Source of the DNA: Sediminispirochaeta smaragdinae DSM 11293
GTDB taxonomy: Bacteria > Spirochaetota > Spirochaetia > DSM-16054 > Sediminispirochaetaceae
Assembly: GCF_000143985.1 (NCBI RefSeq)
Contig: NC_014364.1
Span: forward strand, 3,410,001 to 3,474,000
Direction: 5' to 3'
Length of the DNA: 64,000 bases
In this document: piece by piece, positions 17,794 to 27,165 of the stretch
Layout of the letters: each line of letters starts with the position of its first letter
How positions within the stretch are numbered: the stretch's first letter is position 1
Translations under genes and position numbers: made by a program
The notes under the pieces: generated by a model
What the model saw: the letters and a program-made list of their open reading frames with translations, nothing else
Databases searched by the model: none
Told to the model about the DNA's origin: nothing

Positions 17794-19392
17794 CTATAAC
17801 GATATTTTAAGTTGCAGCGTCAACTGCGCTCCCTTCTCGATGAAGGGTCCAGTCCAGCTTCGCCCGCCTTCGATAAACGGTTCAAGGAGGTCTTCCCCTT
17901 CAACACTCATGACCATTCCCTCGGCAGCCCTCCATGCAAGAGAAAAACCGAGCCGCGGCATTGTTTCGTCCTCAAGAGGGTCCACCGAGATATCCGTACG
18001 CCCGATAAACAGCCCCTCGCGGTAGCTGTACTCCACATATCCAAGGAAACGACTTTCCGAGGCAAGGGGCTCCGGTTGGTCGTAAAACCATCCGCTCCAT
18101 CCGGTCCCAAGGGTGATCCCCGATGCCAGCTCCCAGAAGAGCGTCGCCCCCGTCGATAAGGCGTTTCCGCTGCGCTCTCTCCATTCGTAGGGGCCCCCCG
18201 AAGAAATTGCCGAAACGGAACCGACGGGAATGGGGAGTAAATCCCCTATCTGCAATTCCCAGGAGCCTCGGATACCGAATCCGCCGAAAGGGGTTAGCTC
18301 CACCGAACCCTCCCAAAACCACTGTTCCCGCAGGCTGGGAAGGAGGGAGGCATTCCAGAAGGGGAAAAGGGACCAGAGGTCGTACCACTGATCCTCCACA
18401 ACTCGAAACCCTCCGCTGGTATTGTAAGAAAGAAGATCCTTCCACGCACCATCCAGCCATATCGAAACAGGATAACGCATCTGGCCGGAAAAATCCCATC
18501 GCAGTCCCCCGGATACACCGATTTCCATGGATGCAAGTTTCGCCTCGGCAAGAAGTGATGTCGTCAGCCGGTTGTCGTCCTCATCATCGAAACCGTGATA
18601 GCGGTACGAAAGGGTTAAACGGGAAAGCAAGCTCTCGCCTTGGTAGGATCCGACAACGGAAGGATTAAGGACCGTCTCTTCACTCTCCCCCTGATACCCG
18701 GCAAAAAGATGACGAGTGTTACGATAATTACCCTCAAAACCGATATCGAAGCGCCCTTCTCCCGGGTATCGCAGATGACCGGAGGCGGCAGTTGACCTGA
18801 GAATAATCGAACTTGCATCATTCATCTTTCCCTGCAATCCCTGTTCGTTTTCAAGATAAGATCCGTCGAGCCCATAGTTCCAAACTCCGGAGCCTCCCTG
18901 GATATCTCCCTGCACCGTTCCCTGAAGCTGGTCCGTGCGATCAAAATAACCGGTGCCCGAAGCCTCCCCGCTATAGCCGTCGGTTCCGTCGTGGGCAAAA
19001 CGCAGTGAAAAACGGGGGCCCTCTCCCAGACGGTAGAGGGAGATATCACCGACAAGCCTATTGTTAATCCCTCCCCCGACAAGTGCCTCACTGAAAAAGT
19101 CGGCACCGGAATCGGAGCTGCCGATCTCGGTATCGGGGATATCGGCCATCACAGGAAGATCGAGGGAATCCTCACCGCTACTCTGGGGGGAGGGCAGGGA
19201 AAATTCGGGAAGAGGAAGTTCACGAGCCTCGGGAAGGGGGGCTCGTACATCCTCCGCCGCTTCGTCTTCGACCTCCAGGATAACCTCAGGTACAACCATT
19301 TCGGGTTCGTCGGGCCCAGTCAAAGCGGTTTGAGCAAAGAGGCCGATCGGCATGATGAATATCAGTGCAATGATTACGGCAGGTGTTTTCAT
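17794..19392 (-). CDS. Probable outer-membrane beta-barrel protein
   Basis: 532 residues from the ATG at 19392, which has GGAGGA 7 bp upstream and overlaps the TPR gene stop by 4 bp. Signal peptide about 1-21 ('ALIFIMPIGLFAQ'). An acidic Pro-rich linker (25-90) is followed by about 430 residues of alternating polar/hydrophobic segments rich in Gly, Trp, Tyr and Ser, e.g. 'RLTLSYRYHGFDD', 'GSWELQIGDLL' and 'FLGYVEYSYREGLF'. The last residues 'GAQLTLQLKISL' look like a barrel closing strand but end in Leu rather than Phe. No TonB plug domain is seen. Function unknown; context suggests it works with the TPR protein and Exb-TonB. Confidence 0.68.
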   Translation of the reverse strand: MKTPAVIIALIFIMPIGLFAQTALTGPDEPEMVVPEVILEVEDEAAEDVRAPLPEARELPLPEFSLPSPQSSGEDSLDLPVMADIPDTEIGSSDSGADFFSEALVGGGINNRLVGDISLYRLGEGPRFSLRFAHDGTDGYSGEASGTGYFDRTDQLQGTVQGDIQGGSGVWNYGLDGSYLENEQGLQGKMNDASSIILRSTAASGHLRYPGEGRFDIGFEGNYRNTRHLFAGYQGESEETVLNPSVVGSYQGESLLSRLTLSYRYHGFDDEDDNRLTTSLLAEAKLASMEIGVSGGLRWDFSGQMRYPVSIWLDGAWKDLLSYNTSGGFRVVEDQWYDLWSLFPFWNASLLPSLREQWFWEGSVELTPFGGFGIRGSWELQIGDLLPIPVGSVSAISSGGPYEWRERSGNALSTGATLFWELASGITLGTGWSGWFYDQPEPLASESRFLGYVEYSYREGLFIGRTDISVDPLEDETMPRLGFSLAWRAAEGMVMSVEGEDLLEPFIEGGRSWTGPFIEKGAQLTLQLKISL

Positions 19393-22283
19393 CTTCGATC
19401 CTCCAAGAGCTCCCGTCCCCGAAGTGTCCATTCGGAATCAGGGAAGGAACGTTCGATCTGTCTGACCATGGTCTGCGCCAGATCATGATCCCCTGCATCG
19501 GCGGCGACCTCCGCGGCACGATACAGGGAACGGGCCGAGGTATCCCCCTCTCCGCCCAAGGCTGCGGCATCAAGGAAGTGCTCGACGGCCTTCTTTGCCT
19601 CACCCTTTTCAGCGGCCATTTCGCCAAGCAGGTAATAGGCTTCGGCCGCCGGAGCGGGAAAACGATCCTTTTCGGCAACAACCTTCTCAAGAAGCGACTT
19701 CGCCTTCTCCTCCTGTCGGTCGTAACGATCGTAGTAGAGACGCCCAAGTTCGACCATCGCCTCCACTCCCTTCTTCGTTCCGGTAGATTCCTGTTCGATC
19801 GTCACCTGCAAGGCGGCTTCCCTGCTTCCCGTGCCCTGCAACATTTTGCCGAGGGTCTCTATTTCCCGTTCGGCATTCGCCTTTTTCGCAATATCAGGGT
19901 AAAAATCGAGAAGCTTAGTATACATGGCGATCGATTTTCGATACTCCCCCGCCTGACGATAAAGTTCGGCGCAGCCCTGTAAGGCCTCCGGATAGAAAGC
20001 GCTCTTCGGATGTTCGTCGATGAGTTTTTCCCATAGCAACACCGCCTGAAAAGGAGCAGCCTCCTTACGGGCGGCCAGGGCACCATAATGGAGACTTGCA
20101 TCGACAAGGGCTCCCTTGGGGAAACGAGTCCGGTAGAAATAGAAGGCCTCGCCTGCCTTGCGATACTGACCGGAAAGAAAAAGGAGCTCTCCGCGATTGT
20201 AAAGGGCGTCGCCGGCATAGGGACTGCTTTTAAACTGCTGCCACAGCTGATAATAGCTTCGAATGGCCTCCTCATCGTTGCCGTTGTTCTGCATCATCTG
20301 GGCATATTCGTAGAGAGCGTCGTCTGCATAAGCGGAACTTTTCTTGCCTGATAATTCCTGAAAGCCGGAGGAGGCCCGCCCGACATCTCCCGCCGCCGCA
20401 TAACTCTTTGCATACATGAAAAGCCCCTTCTCGGCCTCTGAACCCGACATTTGTCGACTATATTCGCCGAAGGCAAGGGCGGCGTCCTTGTACGAACCAA
20501 GGGTGTAGAGCGCCCAGCCCGAGAGGTAGCGGCTACGGGCACTTAGCTCATGGTCAGGATTATCGGTATAGACGGCCCGAAAAAAATCCACGGCCCGGCT
20601 GTAGGCACCGGTTCGATAAGCGGCCCAACCCGCATAAAAACGGGCATACGGGGTAATATCGTCGTCAATCTTTCGGGAAAGCATTCGGTCGAAGACATCG
20701 AGTGCCTGATCATACTCCTTGACGGCGACAAGAGAGAGTCCCAGTAGGTACTCTATCGATCGATTTTTTTCCTGATACTCCTTCAGGAGCGAGGGAGCAT
20801 CCGAAATAACCTGATGATACTCGCGGACCTGATAGTAAAGCCGCAAGAGGTCCAATCTGGCCTCAAGATCATCGGGTGCAAGGGGAATATACTCCTTAAG
20901 GCTTTCGATACTCGAGCGGTAATCCTTGAGCCCCATATGAATACGGGCCTTCAGCCGGAGGAGCGATCTTGTATTCTCTCCGGCATAACCGGAACGAAAA
21001 ATGTTATCCACAAGATTCAACGAGCGGGAAAGATGTCCCAGACGATATTCACAGTAGGCCCGGAGGTATTCGGCCTGATCACGATGAAGGGAATCGGGAT
21101 ATCGCCCAAGAAAGGTATCCAGCCGTCGGGTTGCAGCATCCCACTGCTCGGCATCGGAGAGGAAGAGCGCCAATGTGAATAGGAGTTCCTGGTCCAGGCT
21201 TCCCGAATCCTTTTCCCGCTCTTGGAGAATACGGATCGCATCGTCCCGATCTCCCTGATCGGCACGGATTCTCGCAAGATAGAGAGAGGCAAGATCAAGG
21301 CGATCAGCGTTGCCGGAAGTTCTTAAGACCCTCCGAAGGTTGGATTCGGCCAATTCCCTTGAGCCTTCATGAAACTGCTCGATGCCGGCCTGGAGAAGAA
21401 AACGATTCAGCATTTCCGGCCTCGAGGCAAGGGCGATCATGGCACGATCGAAAAGTTCGTTTTGCTCTTCCTCCATCCCAAGCTTTCTGTAGATCGAATA
21501 AAGCCGCTCATAGGCAGGCGCAGAGGTATCGGCAGGAGCGTCAAGAGAGGAAACATACCACGGAATGCTCTCCTCCTCTTCTCCCGAGCGGTACAGGGCT
21601 TCCGCCTTGAAAAATCCTAATCGTTGTTGCCAATCGGCAGAAAAGCGGGCGGGGTCCACCGGTTGAAGAAGGGCAAGGGCCTGGTCGACCTTCCCTGCCT
21701 CCAAAAGCAGGGAAAGAGCGAGAGAAAGGGTATAAGGAAATGCCCCATCGTCGGAAGAGAGACTGCCGAGGGATGCAACGGCGGCTTCAGCGGCCTTATC
21801 GGCATCGCCCAGCTTCTGATACGAGAGAGCGAGATAACGTCCGGCCTCGGCCTGCAACTGATCGGGGGAGGAAGCGAGGTAGGTAGCAAGGGCGGACGCG
21901 GCAGACTCGAAACGGTCCAGGGTAAAAAGAGCGACCCCTTTCCAAAAGGGAATGTAGCGCCGGAACCGGGTGGAAGCGTATCGCTTTTCGACACGCTCAA
22001 ACAGGGATAAGGCCTCTTCGGCCTTTCCTGTCCTGTAGAGGATAACGGCCCGGCGGAACTGGGCATCGGCAACATATTCCGATACCGGGTATTGCCGAAT
22101 CAGCTCCTCGTAGCGCTGAAGGGCAAAAAGATAGTCTCCCTTACGAAATCGGGTTTCAGCCTCGCGAAAAAGAGCAGAAGCTTCATCCTGTGCAGCAAGA
22201 CTTCCCATTGCCGTAAAGAAGCAGAGGAAAAGCAGGATCCATCGTTTATGAGAAAAAAAGGTATGTGACGATATCATAATCAA
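19389..22283 (-). CDS. Exported TPR-repeat protein (964 residues)
   Basis: Signal peptide about 1-32 ('ILLFLCFFTAMGSLAAQDE'). The rest is a long tetratricopeptide solenoid; units are visible throughout, e.g. 'RFRKGDYLFALQRYEELIRQYP', shown only in part, 'ALFLSDAEQWDAATRRL', 'WALYTLGSYKDAALAFGEYS' and 'LYRQAGEYRKSIAMYTKLL'. The pattern resembles periplasmic TPR proteins such as CpoB/BamD but is far longer, with perhaps two dozen units. It overlaps its neighbours by 4 bp at each end (ATGA), so it is translationally coupled to the NlpC-like gene and to the barrel gene. It probably acts as a periplasmic scaffold. Confidence 0.85.
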   Translation of the reverse strand: MIMISSHTFFSHKRWILLFLCFFTAMGSLAAQDEASALFREAETRFRKGDYLFALQRYEELIRQYPVSEYVADAQFRRAVILYRTGKAEEALSLFERVEKRYASTRFRRYIPFWKGVALFTLDRFESAASALATYLASSPDQLQAEAGRYLALSYQKLGDADKAAEAAVASLGSLSSDDGAFPYTLSLALSLLLEAGKVDQALALLQPVDPARFSADWQQRLGFFKAEALYRSGEEEESIPWYVSSLDAPADTSAPAYERLYSIYRKLGMEEEQNELFDRAMIALASRPEMLNRFLLQAGIEQFHEGSRELAESNLRRVLRTSGNADRLDLASLYLARIRADQGDRDDAIRILQEREKDSGSLDQELLFTLALFLSDAEQWDAATRRLDTFLGRYPDSLHRDQAEYLRAYCEYRLGHLSRSLNLVDNIFRSGYAGENTRSLLRLKARIHMGLKDYRSSIESLKEYIPLAPDDLEARLDLLRLYYQVREYHQVISDAPSLLKEYQEKNRSIEYLLGLSLVAVKEYDQALDVFDRMLSRKIDDDITPYARFYAGWAAYRTGAYSRAVDFFRAVYTDNPDHELSARSRYLSGWALYTLGSYKDAALAFGEYSRQMSGSEAEKGLFMYAKSYAAAGDVGRASSGFQELSGKKSSAYADDALYEYAQMMQNNGNDEEAIRSYYQLWQQFKSSPYAGDALYNRGELLFLSGQYRKAGEAFYFYRTRFPKGALVDASLHYGALAARKEAAPFQAVLLWEKLIDEHPKSAFYPEALQGCAELYRQAGEYRKSIAMYTKLLDFYPDIAKKANAEREIETLGKMLQGTGSREAALQVTIEQESTGTKKGVEAMVELGRLYYDRYDRQEEKAKSLLEKVVAEKDRFPAPAAEAYYLLGEMAAEKGEAKKAVEHFLDAAALGGEGDTSARSLYRAAEVAADAGDHDLAQTMVRQIERSFPDSEWTLRGRELLEDRR

Positions 22284-23620
22284 GGTCTCCGCAGCGTCGG
22301 TTCGAGACGAATTGCCGGCGGATCAAAACGTCGCTCGGCGGCAACCCGCACCAGATGAACATAAGCTATAGGATAGCGCGCAATGAACTGTTCAACAGGG
22401 GTTTCTTCCCCGCTTTCGAAAATGATCGTCTGAAGATCTCCCTTATCGTCGAGATAGGGAAAAAGAGCGGCAGTATGAAAGTACTCCCGTAAGGGAGGAT
22501 TGCCTTTCTGCTCATTTACCGCAAGCAGATAAAAATAACCGGCTTCCCGCACCGCAAGCTCCCAGGCGAGGCTATTCAGCCAGGAAACAGGATAGCCGAC
22601 ATCCTCCCTGTAGGGGTGAAAAGCAAGATCATCTACATTTACCTGATCCACCTGCGCATCAGGAAAGGTTATCCGCCGGTAAGCGAGGGCAAGATTGCGG
22701 GTCCAGTCGAGGCCGAAATAGGGATCACGTTGGGTTTCCAGCCCCGAGCTCCAGCGATTGCCGCGATCATCTCTTCGCTTTTTTAAAGCAGCAACCGAAA
22801 AAAGCTTCCCAGTACGCGGGTAGGCTATCCCGTCCACGATCCATTTCACAAAACCCGAGCAGTTGAGCCCCTTCTCGCCCGTCTGAGGGGAGCCGTCTCC
22901 GATAAAGATGTAATTACCGTTCTCATCGAGGACACCATCATCGCTATAATGGAGCCGAGGAAGCAAGGTCCTAACCACCGAAGAGAGCTCTTTCACGGGC
23001 CCTGAGGGAAGAGATTCGGGGTCGGGAAAATAGAAACTCCACTCCACATAGGCACTGCTGAGTTGCGCAATCTTCTCAAATGAACTACGGGCGACATCGG
23101 AGAGAGATAGGCTAAGGGGAACCTGCCGCTGAAAAAGCCGCCCCTGAAGATAGATGGAAAACTGAGAGGCCTCTCCGGAAGGGGCGGAAGTCAAATCGAG
23201 ATAGTTTTTTCCGTCCTCAGAAAGAAAAATTCTGATAGAAAGCAGCTCTTTCGTAAATCGATCTCGTTTGATGACCCAGCTACCCCTGCCCGGTCGCTCA
23301 AGGTCCCACTCATCACCGAAGGTAAAACAGAGCCACCGCTGCCCCGGCTCTTCCGGAATAAGGGAAAAAAAACGAACGGAGAGATCGTAGGCCGGTAATC
23401 GCCGTAGTTCATCCGCAGGCAGCAGCTCCGCATCAAGGACCTCCCGCCGGACGGCATCGTGTTCGGGGGGAGGAAGATAACGCCGGTAGGAACCTCCCCA
23501 ATCGTGAATTAGTTTGCCATCCGCAGGAAGCGCAAAAAGGCTCCCCAACGAAAGGCCGACACAAAGAAAGAGGGAAAAAGGGAGAATACCCATGTAATGT
23601 GACAGGATTTTACTCATCAT
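22280..23620 (-). CDS. Exported NlpC/P60-like (papain-fold) protein, unassigned
   Basis: 446 residues with a signal peptide (about 1-31, 'FSLFLCVGLSLGSLFA'). The N-terminal 200 residues are not recognised. At about 255-265 there is 'GLNCSGFVKWIVDGI', which matches the catalytic-Cys motif (D/N-C-S-G-F-V) of NlpC/P60 enzymes. A possible catalytic His is in 'REYFHTAALFPYLDDKGD' (about 395). If correct, this is a periplasmic cell-wall peptidase or amidase-like enzyme. It lies between a MerR regulator and the TPR gene, overlapping each by 4 bp. The NlpC/P60 call is my inference from the motif. Confidence 0.6.
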   Translation of the reverse strand: MMSKILSHYMGILPFSLFLCVGLSLGSLFALPADGKLIHDWGGSYRRYLPPPEHDAVRREVLDAELLPADELRRLPAYDLSVRFFSLIPEEPGQRWLCFTFGDEWDLERPGRGSWVIKRDRFTKELLSIRIFLSEDGKNYLDLTSAPSGEASQFSIYLQGRLFQRQVPLSLSLSDVARSSFEKIAQLSSAYVEWSFYFPDPESLPSGPVKELSSVVRTLLPRLHYSDDGVLDENGNYIFIGDGSPQTGEKGLNCSGFVKWIVDGIAYPRTGKLFSVAALKKRRDDRGNRWSSGLETQRDPYFGLDWTRNLALAYRRITFPDAQVDQVNVDDLAFHPYREDVGYPVSWLNSLAWELAVREAGYFYLLAVNEQKGNPPLREYFHTAALFPYLDDKGDLQTIIFESGEETPVEQFIARYPIAYVHLVRVAAERRFDPPAIRLEPTLRRP

Positions 23621-23982
23621 ATTTGAATATCGGAAACTTTCGGCTCGGACACAACACTTTCCAGCCTAAGGCGCTGCCTTGCAATCAAACGTTCAACCGT
23701 CAGCAACTCGCGACGCAAGGAGCGAATTTCCGCAACAGGAAAGCGGGAGGAGGCATCGATACCCTCCCAGATAGCCCGCCTCACCCCTTCAAGCCCCATC
23801 CGCCGCTTTTGAACCAGGTATCGAATGCGGAACAGGAGCTGCAGCTCATCGGTTGAGTAACGGCGCCTGCCGCCGGTATCCTTTTCGGGATGTAAGAACT
23901 CAAGTTCCCGCTCCCAGTACCTGAGGACGTGAGGACGTATTCCAAGAAGTTTGCACACTTCGCCGATGGAGTATCCATCCAC
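23617..23982 (-). CDS. MerR family transcriptional regulator
   Basis: 121 residues. The N-terminal winged-helix motif is clear: 'YSIGEVCKLLGIRPHVLRYW', followed by 'HPEKDTGGRRRYSTDELQLL'. The remaining helices (75-115) are short, and there is no cysteine-rich or large effector domain, as in the small HspR/MlrA-like regulators that sense no metal. Its stop overlaps the NlpC-like start by 4 bp, so it may control its own operon. Confidence 0.9.
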   Translation of the reverse strand: MDGYSIGEVCKLLGIRPHVLRYWERELEFLHPEKDTGGRRRYSTDELQLLFRIRYLVQKRRMGLEGVRRAIWEGIDASSRFPVAEIRSLRRELLTVERLIARQRLRLESVVSEPKVSDIQI

Positions 23983-24013
23983 TCTCCTCTTTCAACCTCC
24001 TTGCCTCTTAGCT

Positions 24014-25375
24014 TTATCGACGTTCTTTCAGGTCGATAATAACCGGTACCGAAGGGAAACCAAGCTCCTTCCTTATTTTGTTCGTCAAATAACTGATATA
24101 CCCAGGTGGAAAGCCTTTTTTCCTGTTCACAAACAGAAGGAATCGAACAGGCTCCACACCGACTTGGGTTCCATAGAGCACCTTAAAGTGCCCCCGCTTA
24201 CCCCGGGCCGGCTGATAATGTTCGCCCCACTCTTTGAGTTTATCATTAAAACGGGAAGTATCCACCCTTTTTGACATCTGCTTACGTACCGCATACACGG
24301 TAGAAAGCAACTTATCCACGCCCTCTCCGGTTTTAGCCGAAATCGGCACAAGAGGGGCAAAAGAGAGGACGGGAAACAAAAAGCGTACCCGGTCGGAAAT
24401 AGCCTGGATCATGTTTGGGACTTCCTGGAGGAGATCCCATTTGTTCAGCACCATGACAACACTCCGGCCGCGTTTTATGATCTGGCTGGTAATTTTTTTA
24501 TCCTGTTCGGAGAGACCTTCCTGGGCATCAATCATGAGCAAAACAACATGCGCTTCCTCAATGGCCGAAAGGGCACGGTTAACCGAATAGTATTCGATAT
24601 TCTCACCTACTTTTTTCTTCCGCCTGATTCCGGCGGTGTCCAAAATGGTGCAATTCATACCTCGATAGCTAAATGAACTTTCCACCACGTCCCTTGTCGT
24701 TCCCGGCAGGTCGGAAACGATGGAGACATCTCTCCCAATGAGACGGTTTGCAAGGGTGGATTTACCGGTGTTGGGCTTTCCGAGCAGAGCGAGGCGTAAT
24801 GAAAAGGAATCTTCAGCCTCAGCCTCTCTCGATTTCAACAGTTGGGCCTCCCCGAGGAAACGCAAAACAGCCTCCTCAAGCAGGTCTATTCCCAAACCGT
24901 GAGCGGCAGAGATAGCAATAGGTTCACCAAGCCCATAGGAAAGATAATTCCAGACACCGTTTTCCCGCTCTCTGTTGTCCACCTTATTAACTACAAGCAA
25001 AAGTTTATCGGAATAGGGGCGCAGGTATTCAATAAAGGTCTCATCCTCGCCGGTAACATCGGTGACATCCATGAGCAGGAGAATCAAATCGGCACGTTTC
25101 AGATAGGAAACACTCTTTTCTTTTACCTGCTCGTCGAGACTATCGCCTTCGACCTTAAAACCACCGGTGTCGACTATGGTAAGGGCATAAGGGTCGAGAA
25201 TCCATTCATGCTCAATGGAATCACGGGTAACTCCGGGGGTGGGATCGGTGATGGCTCGTCGTTTTCTGACAAGCCTGTTGAAAAGGGTCGATTTTCCTAC
25301 ATTCGGTCGGCCGACCACTGCAATGAGAGGCCTTCGGCCGGAACTATCAGGTGACTGCGAGATCGAAACGCTCAT
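24014..25375 (-). CDS. der: Ribosome assembly GTPase Der (EngA)
   Basis: 453 residues. Tandem GTPase domains: G1 'VVGRPNVGKSTLFNRLV' and 'LLGKPNTGKSTLANRL', G3 'DTGG' and 'DTAGI', G4 'NKVD' and 'NKWD'. The C-terminal KH-like domain follows ('KRGHFKVLYGTQVGVEPVRF'). It is essential for 50S subunit maturation. Its start overlaps the 3' end of ptsI by 29 bp. Confidence 0.98.
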   Translation of the reverse strand: MSVSISQSPDSSGRRPLIAVVGRPNVGKSTLFNRLVRKRRAITDPTPGVTRDSIEHEWILDPYALTIVDTGGFKVEGDSLDEQVKEKSVSYLKRADLILLLMDVTDVTGEDETFIEYLRPYSDKLLLVVNKVDNRERENGVWNYLSYGLGEPIAISAAHGLGIDLLEEAVLRFLGEAQLLKSREAEAEDSFSLRLALLGKPNTGKSTLANRLIGRDVSIVSDLPGTTRDVVESSFSYRGMNCTILDTAGIRRKKKVGENIEYYSVNRALSAIEEAHVVLLMIDAQEGLSEQDKKITSQIIKRGRSVVMVLNKWDLLQEVPNMIQAISDRVRFLFPVLSFAPLVPISAKTGEGVDKLLSTVYAVRKQMSKRVDTSRFNDKLKEWGEHYQPARGKRGHFKVLYGTQVGVEPVRFLLFVNRKKGFPPGYISYLTNKIRKELGFPSVPVIIDLKERR

Positions 25376-27092
25376 TCATCCAACTCCTCACATAACTGTC
25401 AATCTCTTTGTAAGATTTCATTTCCATGATCGTACCGACAAGCTCTTCCGCTTCACTCATGGAAACCGAGCGGATGATTTTCTTCACTTCGGGAATTCCG
25501 AAGGAACTCATACTAAACACATCCAGTCCGAAACCGAGCAAAATGACAGCCGCATAGGGATCCCCCGCCACCTCGCCACACATGGCGACGGGAATACCCG
25601 CATTGTGAGCATCTTCGATGATCCGCTTAAGGAGGCGAAGTACTCCGGGATGAAAAGGCTCATAGAGATAGGCAATCTTTTCGTTACCGCGGTCGACGGC
25701 GATAGTATACTGAATCAGATCGTTTGTTCCAATCGAGAAAAAATCAACTTTGCGCGCAAGGATGTCTGCGGTCAAAGCGGCAGAAGGAACCTCGATCATA
25801 ATCCCTACCGGGATATCCTCGGCAAAAGGGATGCTCTCTTCCCGAAGCTGCTGCCGACACTCATCCAAAAGCGCCAGAACATTTTCAAGTTCTTCAATGC
25901 CGCTGATCATGGGAAACATGATTCGGAGCCTTCCATGAACAGAAGCCCGCAGCATGGCCCGTAGCTGGGTCCTGAAAAGATCCTTTCGGGAAAGGCAGAA
26001 GCGAACGGCACGCCAGCCGAGTATCGGATTTTTCTCATCCAATCCAGCCATCCCGGGAATGACCTTATCCCCCCCCACATCCAGGGTACGGATGGTAACC
26101 TCCCCGTAGGGAGCCATCGCCTTAAGGACTCTAGCATAGGCATCGTATTGAACATCCTCAGAGGAATAGCCGCCCGGCTGCAGGAAAAGGAACTCGGATC
26201 GATACAAGCCTATCCCTTCTGCGCCGTGTGCAATGGCGGATTCGGTCTCTTCGGGTACCTCGATATTAGCCTTCAGAACAATTCGTTTACCGTCTCTGGT
26301 TTCGGCCGGTAGTTCGTTCAAGGTTAAAAGTTCGACTTCGCGTCGCTGCCAGGCCCTTATACGCTTTTCATAAGCGGCAAGCGTCCGCTGATCAGGCTTA
26401 AGCAGCACGACTCCCGAGGTACCGTCTATGATGATCGTATCTCCGGTAGCGGCACTGCTGCTTATAGAGGAAAGGCCCAGCACTGCGGGAATCTCAAAAG
26501 AACGAGCAAGAATGGCAGTATGGCTTGTCTTGCCTCCTGCATCCATTGCAATTCCTTTTACCGACTGTTTGTTCATGGCCAATGCATCGGAAGGCAGAAG
26601 ATCGTGGGTAACCAGGATCACCTCCTGGTCAAGATCAGAGAGATTGATCCGATCCCGGTAGAGTAGATGATTGTAGACCCGCTTGGCAACATCACGAATA
26701 TCGATGGTTCGCTCGCGTAAATAGGTATCTGCGGAATTCTCGAGAGGTTCCACAAGTTGATTAATGGTCGTATAGAGCACCCATTCGGCATTCAATAGCT
26801 GAGAGCGGATACTTTCTTCGATGCGCTTTGTAAATTCCGGATCACTAAGCATCAAAACGTGGGAATCGAGAATTTTACTCTCTTCCTTTCGCATGGTCAG
26901 AGAAGCCTTGGCCTGAAGGTCCCGTATCTCCTCAGCAGCCTTCCCCGCAGCCACGAAAAAACGTTCGAGTTCCGCATCCACCTGATCTGCGGAAATAGTA
27001 TATTTAGGGATCTGACCGGCATCATCGACGTATAGAAAAACCTTTCCAATAACAATACCGGGGCTGGCAGATATGCCTTTGAACGTTTTCAT
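25347..27092 (-). CDS. ptsI: Phosphoenolpyruvate-protein phosphotransferase (PTS enzyme I)
   Basis: 581 residues from the ATG at 27092; the upstream open frame is not homologous and contains the promoter. The canonical N-terminus 'MKTFKGISASPGIVIGKVFL', the phospho-His site 'GGKTSHTAILARS', 'IRTLDVGGDK' and the PEP-binding C-terminal barrel 'FFSIGTNDLIQYTIAVDRGN' are all present. It transfers phosphate from PEP to HPr. A TTGACA-17-TATAGT promoter places the transcript start only about 4 bases before this ATG, and no Shine-Dalgarno is seen, so the mRNA is probably leaderless or nearly so. No HPr or EII gene is in the window, so a regulatory PTS is possible. Confidence 0.95.
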   Translation of the reverse strand: MKTFKGISASPGIVIGKVFLYVDDAGQIPKYTISADQVDAELERFFVAAGKAAEEIRDLQAKASLTMRKEESKILDSHVLMLSDPEFTKRIEESIRSQLLNAEWVLYTTINQLVEPLENSADTYLRERTIDIRDVAKRVYNHLLYRDRINLSDLDQEVILVTHDLLPSDALAMNKQSVKGIAMDAGGKTSHTAILARSFEIPAVLGLSSISSSAATGDTIIIDGTSGVVLLKPDQRTLAAYEKRIRAWQRREVELLTLNELPAETRDGKRIVLKANIEVPEETESAIAHGAEGIGLYRSEFLFLQPGGYSSEDVQYDAYARVLKAMAPYGEVTIRTLDVGGDKVIPGMAGLDEKNPILGWRAVRFCLSRKDLFRTQLRAMLRASVHGRLRIMFPMISGIEELENVLALLDECRQQLREESIPFAEDIPVGIMIEVPSAALTADILARKVDFFSIGTNDLIQYTIAVDRGNEKIAYLYEPFHPGVLRLLKRIIEDAHNAGIPVAMCGEVAGDPYAAVILLGFGLDVFSMSSFGIPEVKKIIRSVSMSEAEELVGTIMEMKSYKEIDSYVRSWMNERFDLAVT

Positions 27093-27102
27093 CGCAGCTA
27101 AA

Positions 27103-27131
27103 ACTATACGGAGTTTTGGCTTCGGTGTCAA
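27103..27131 (-). promoter_or_regulatory. Strong sigma-70 type promoter for ptsI, almost on the start codon
   Basis: Minus-strand TTGACA (27126-27131), 17 bp, TATAGT (27103-27108). The expected start of transcription is near 27096, four bases before the ptsI ATG (27092). Confidence 0.75.
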
Positions 27132-27165
27132 ACCAAGGGCAATTGATGCCGATAGATAATGTACT

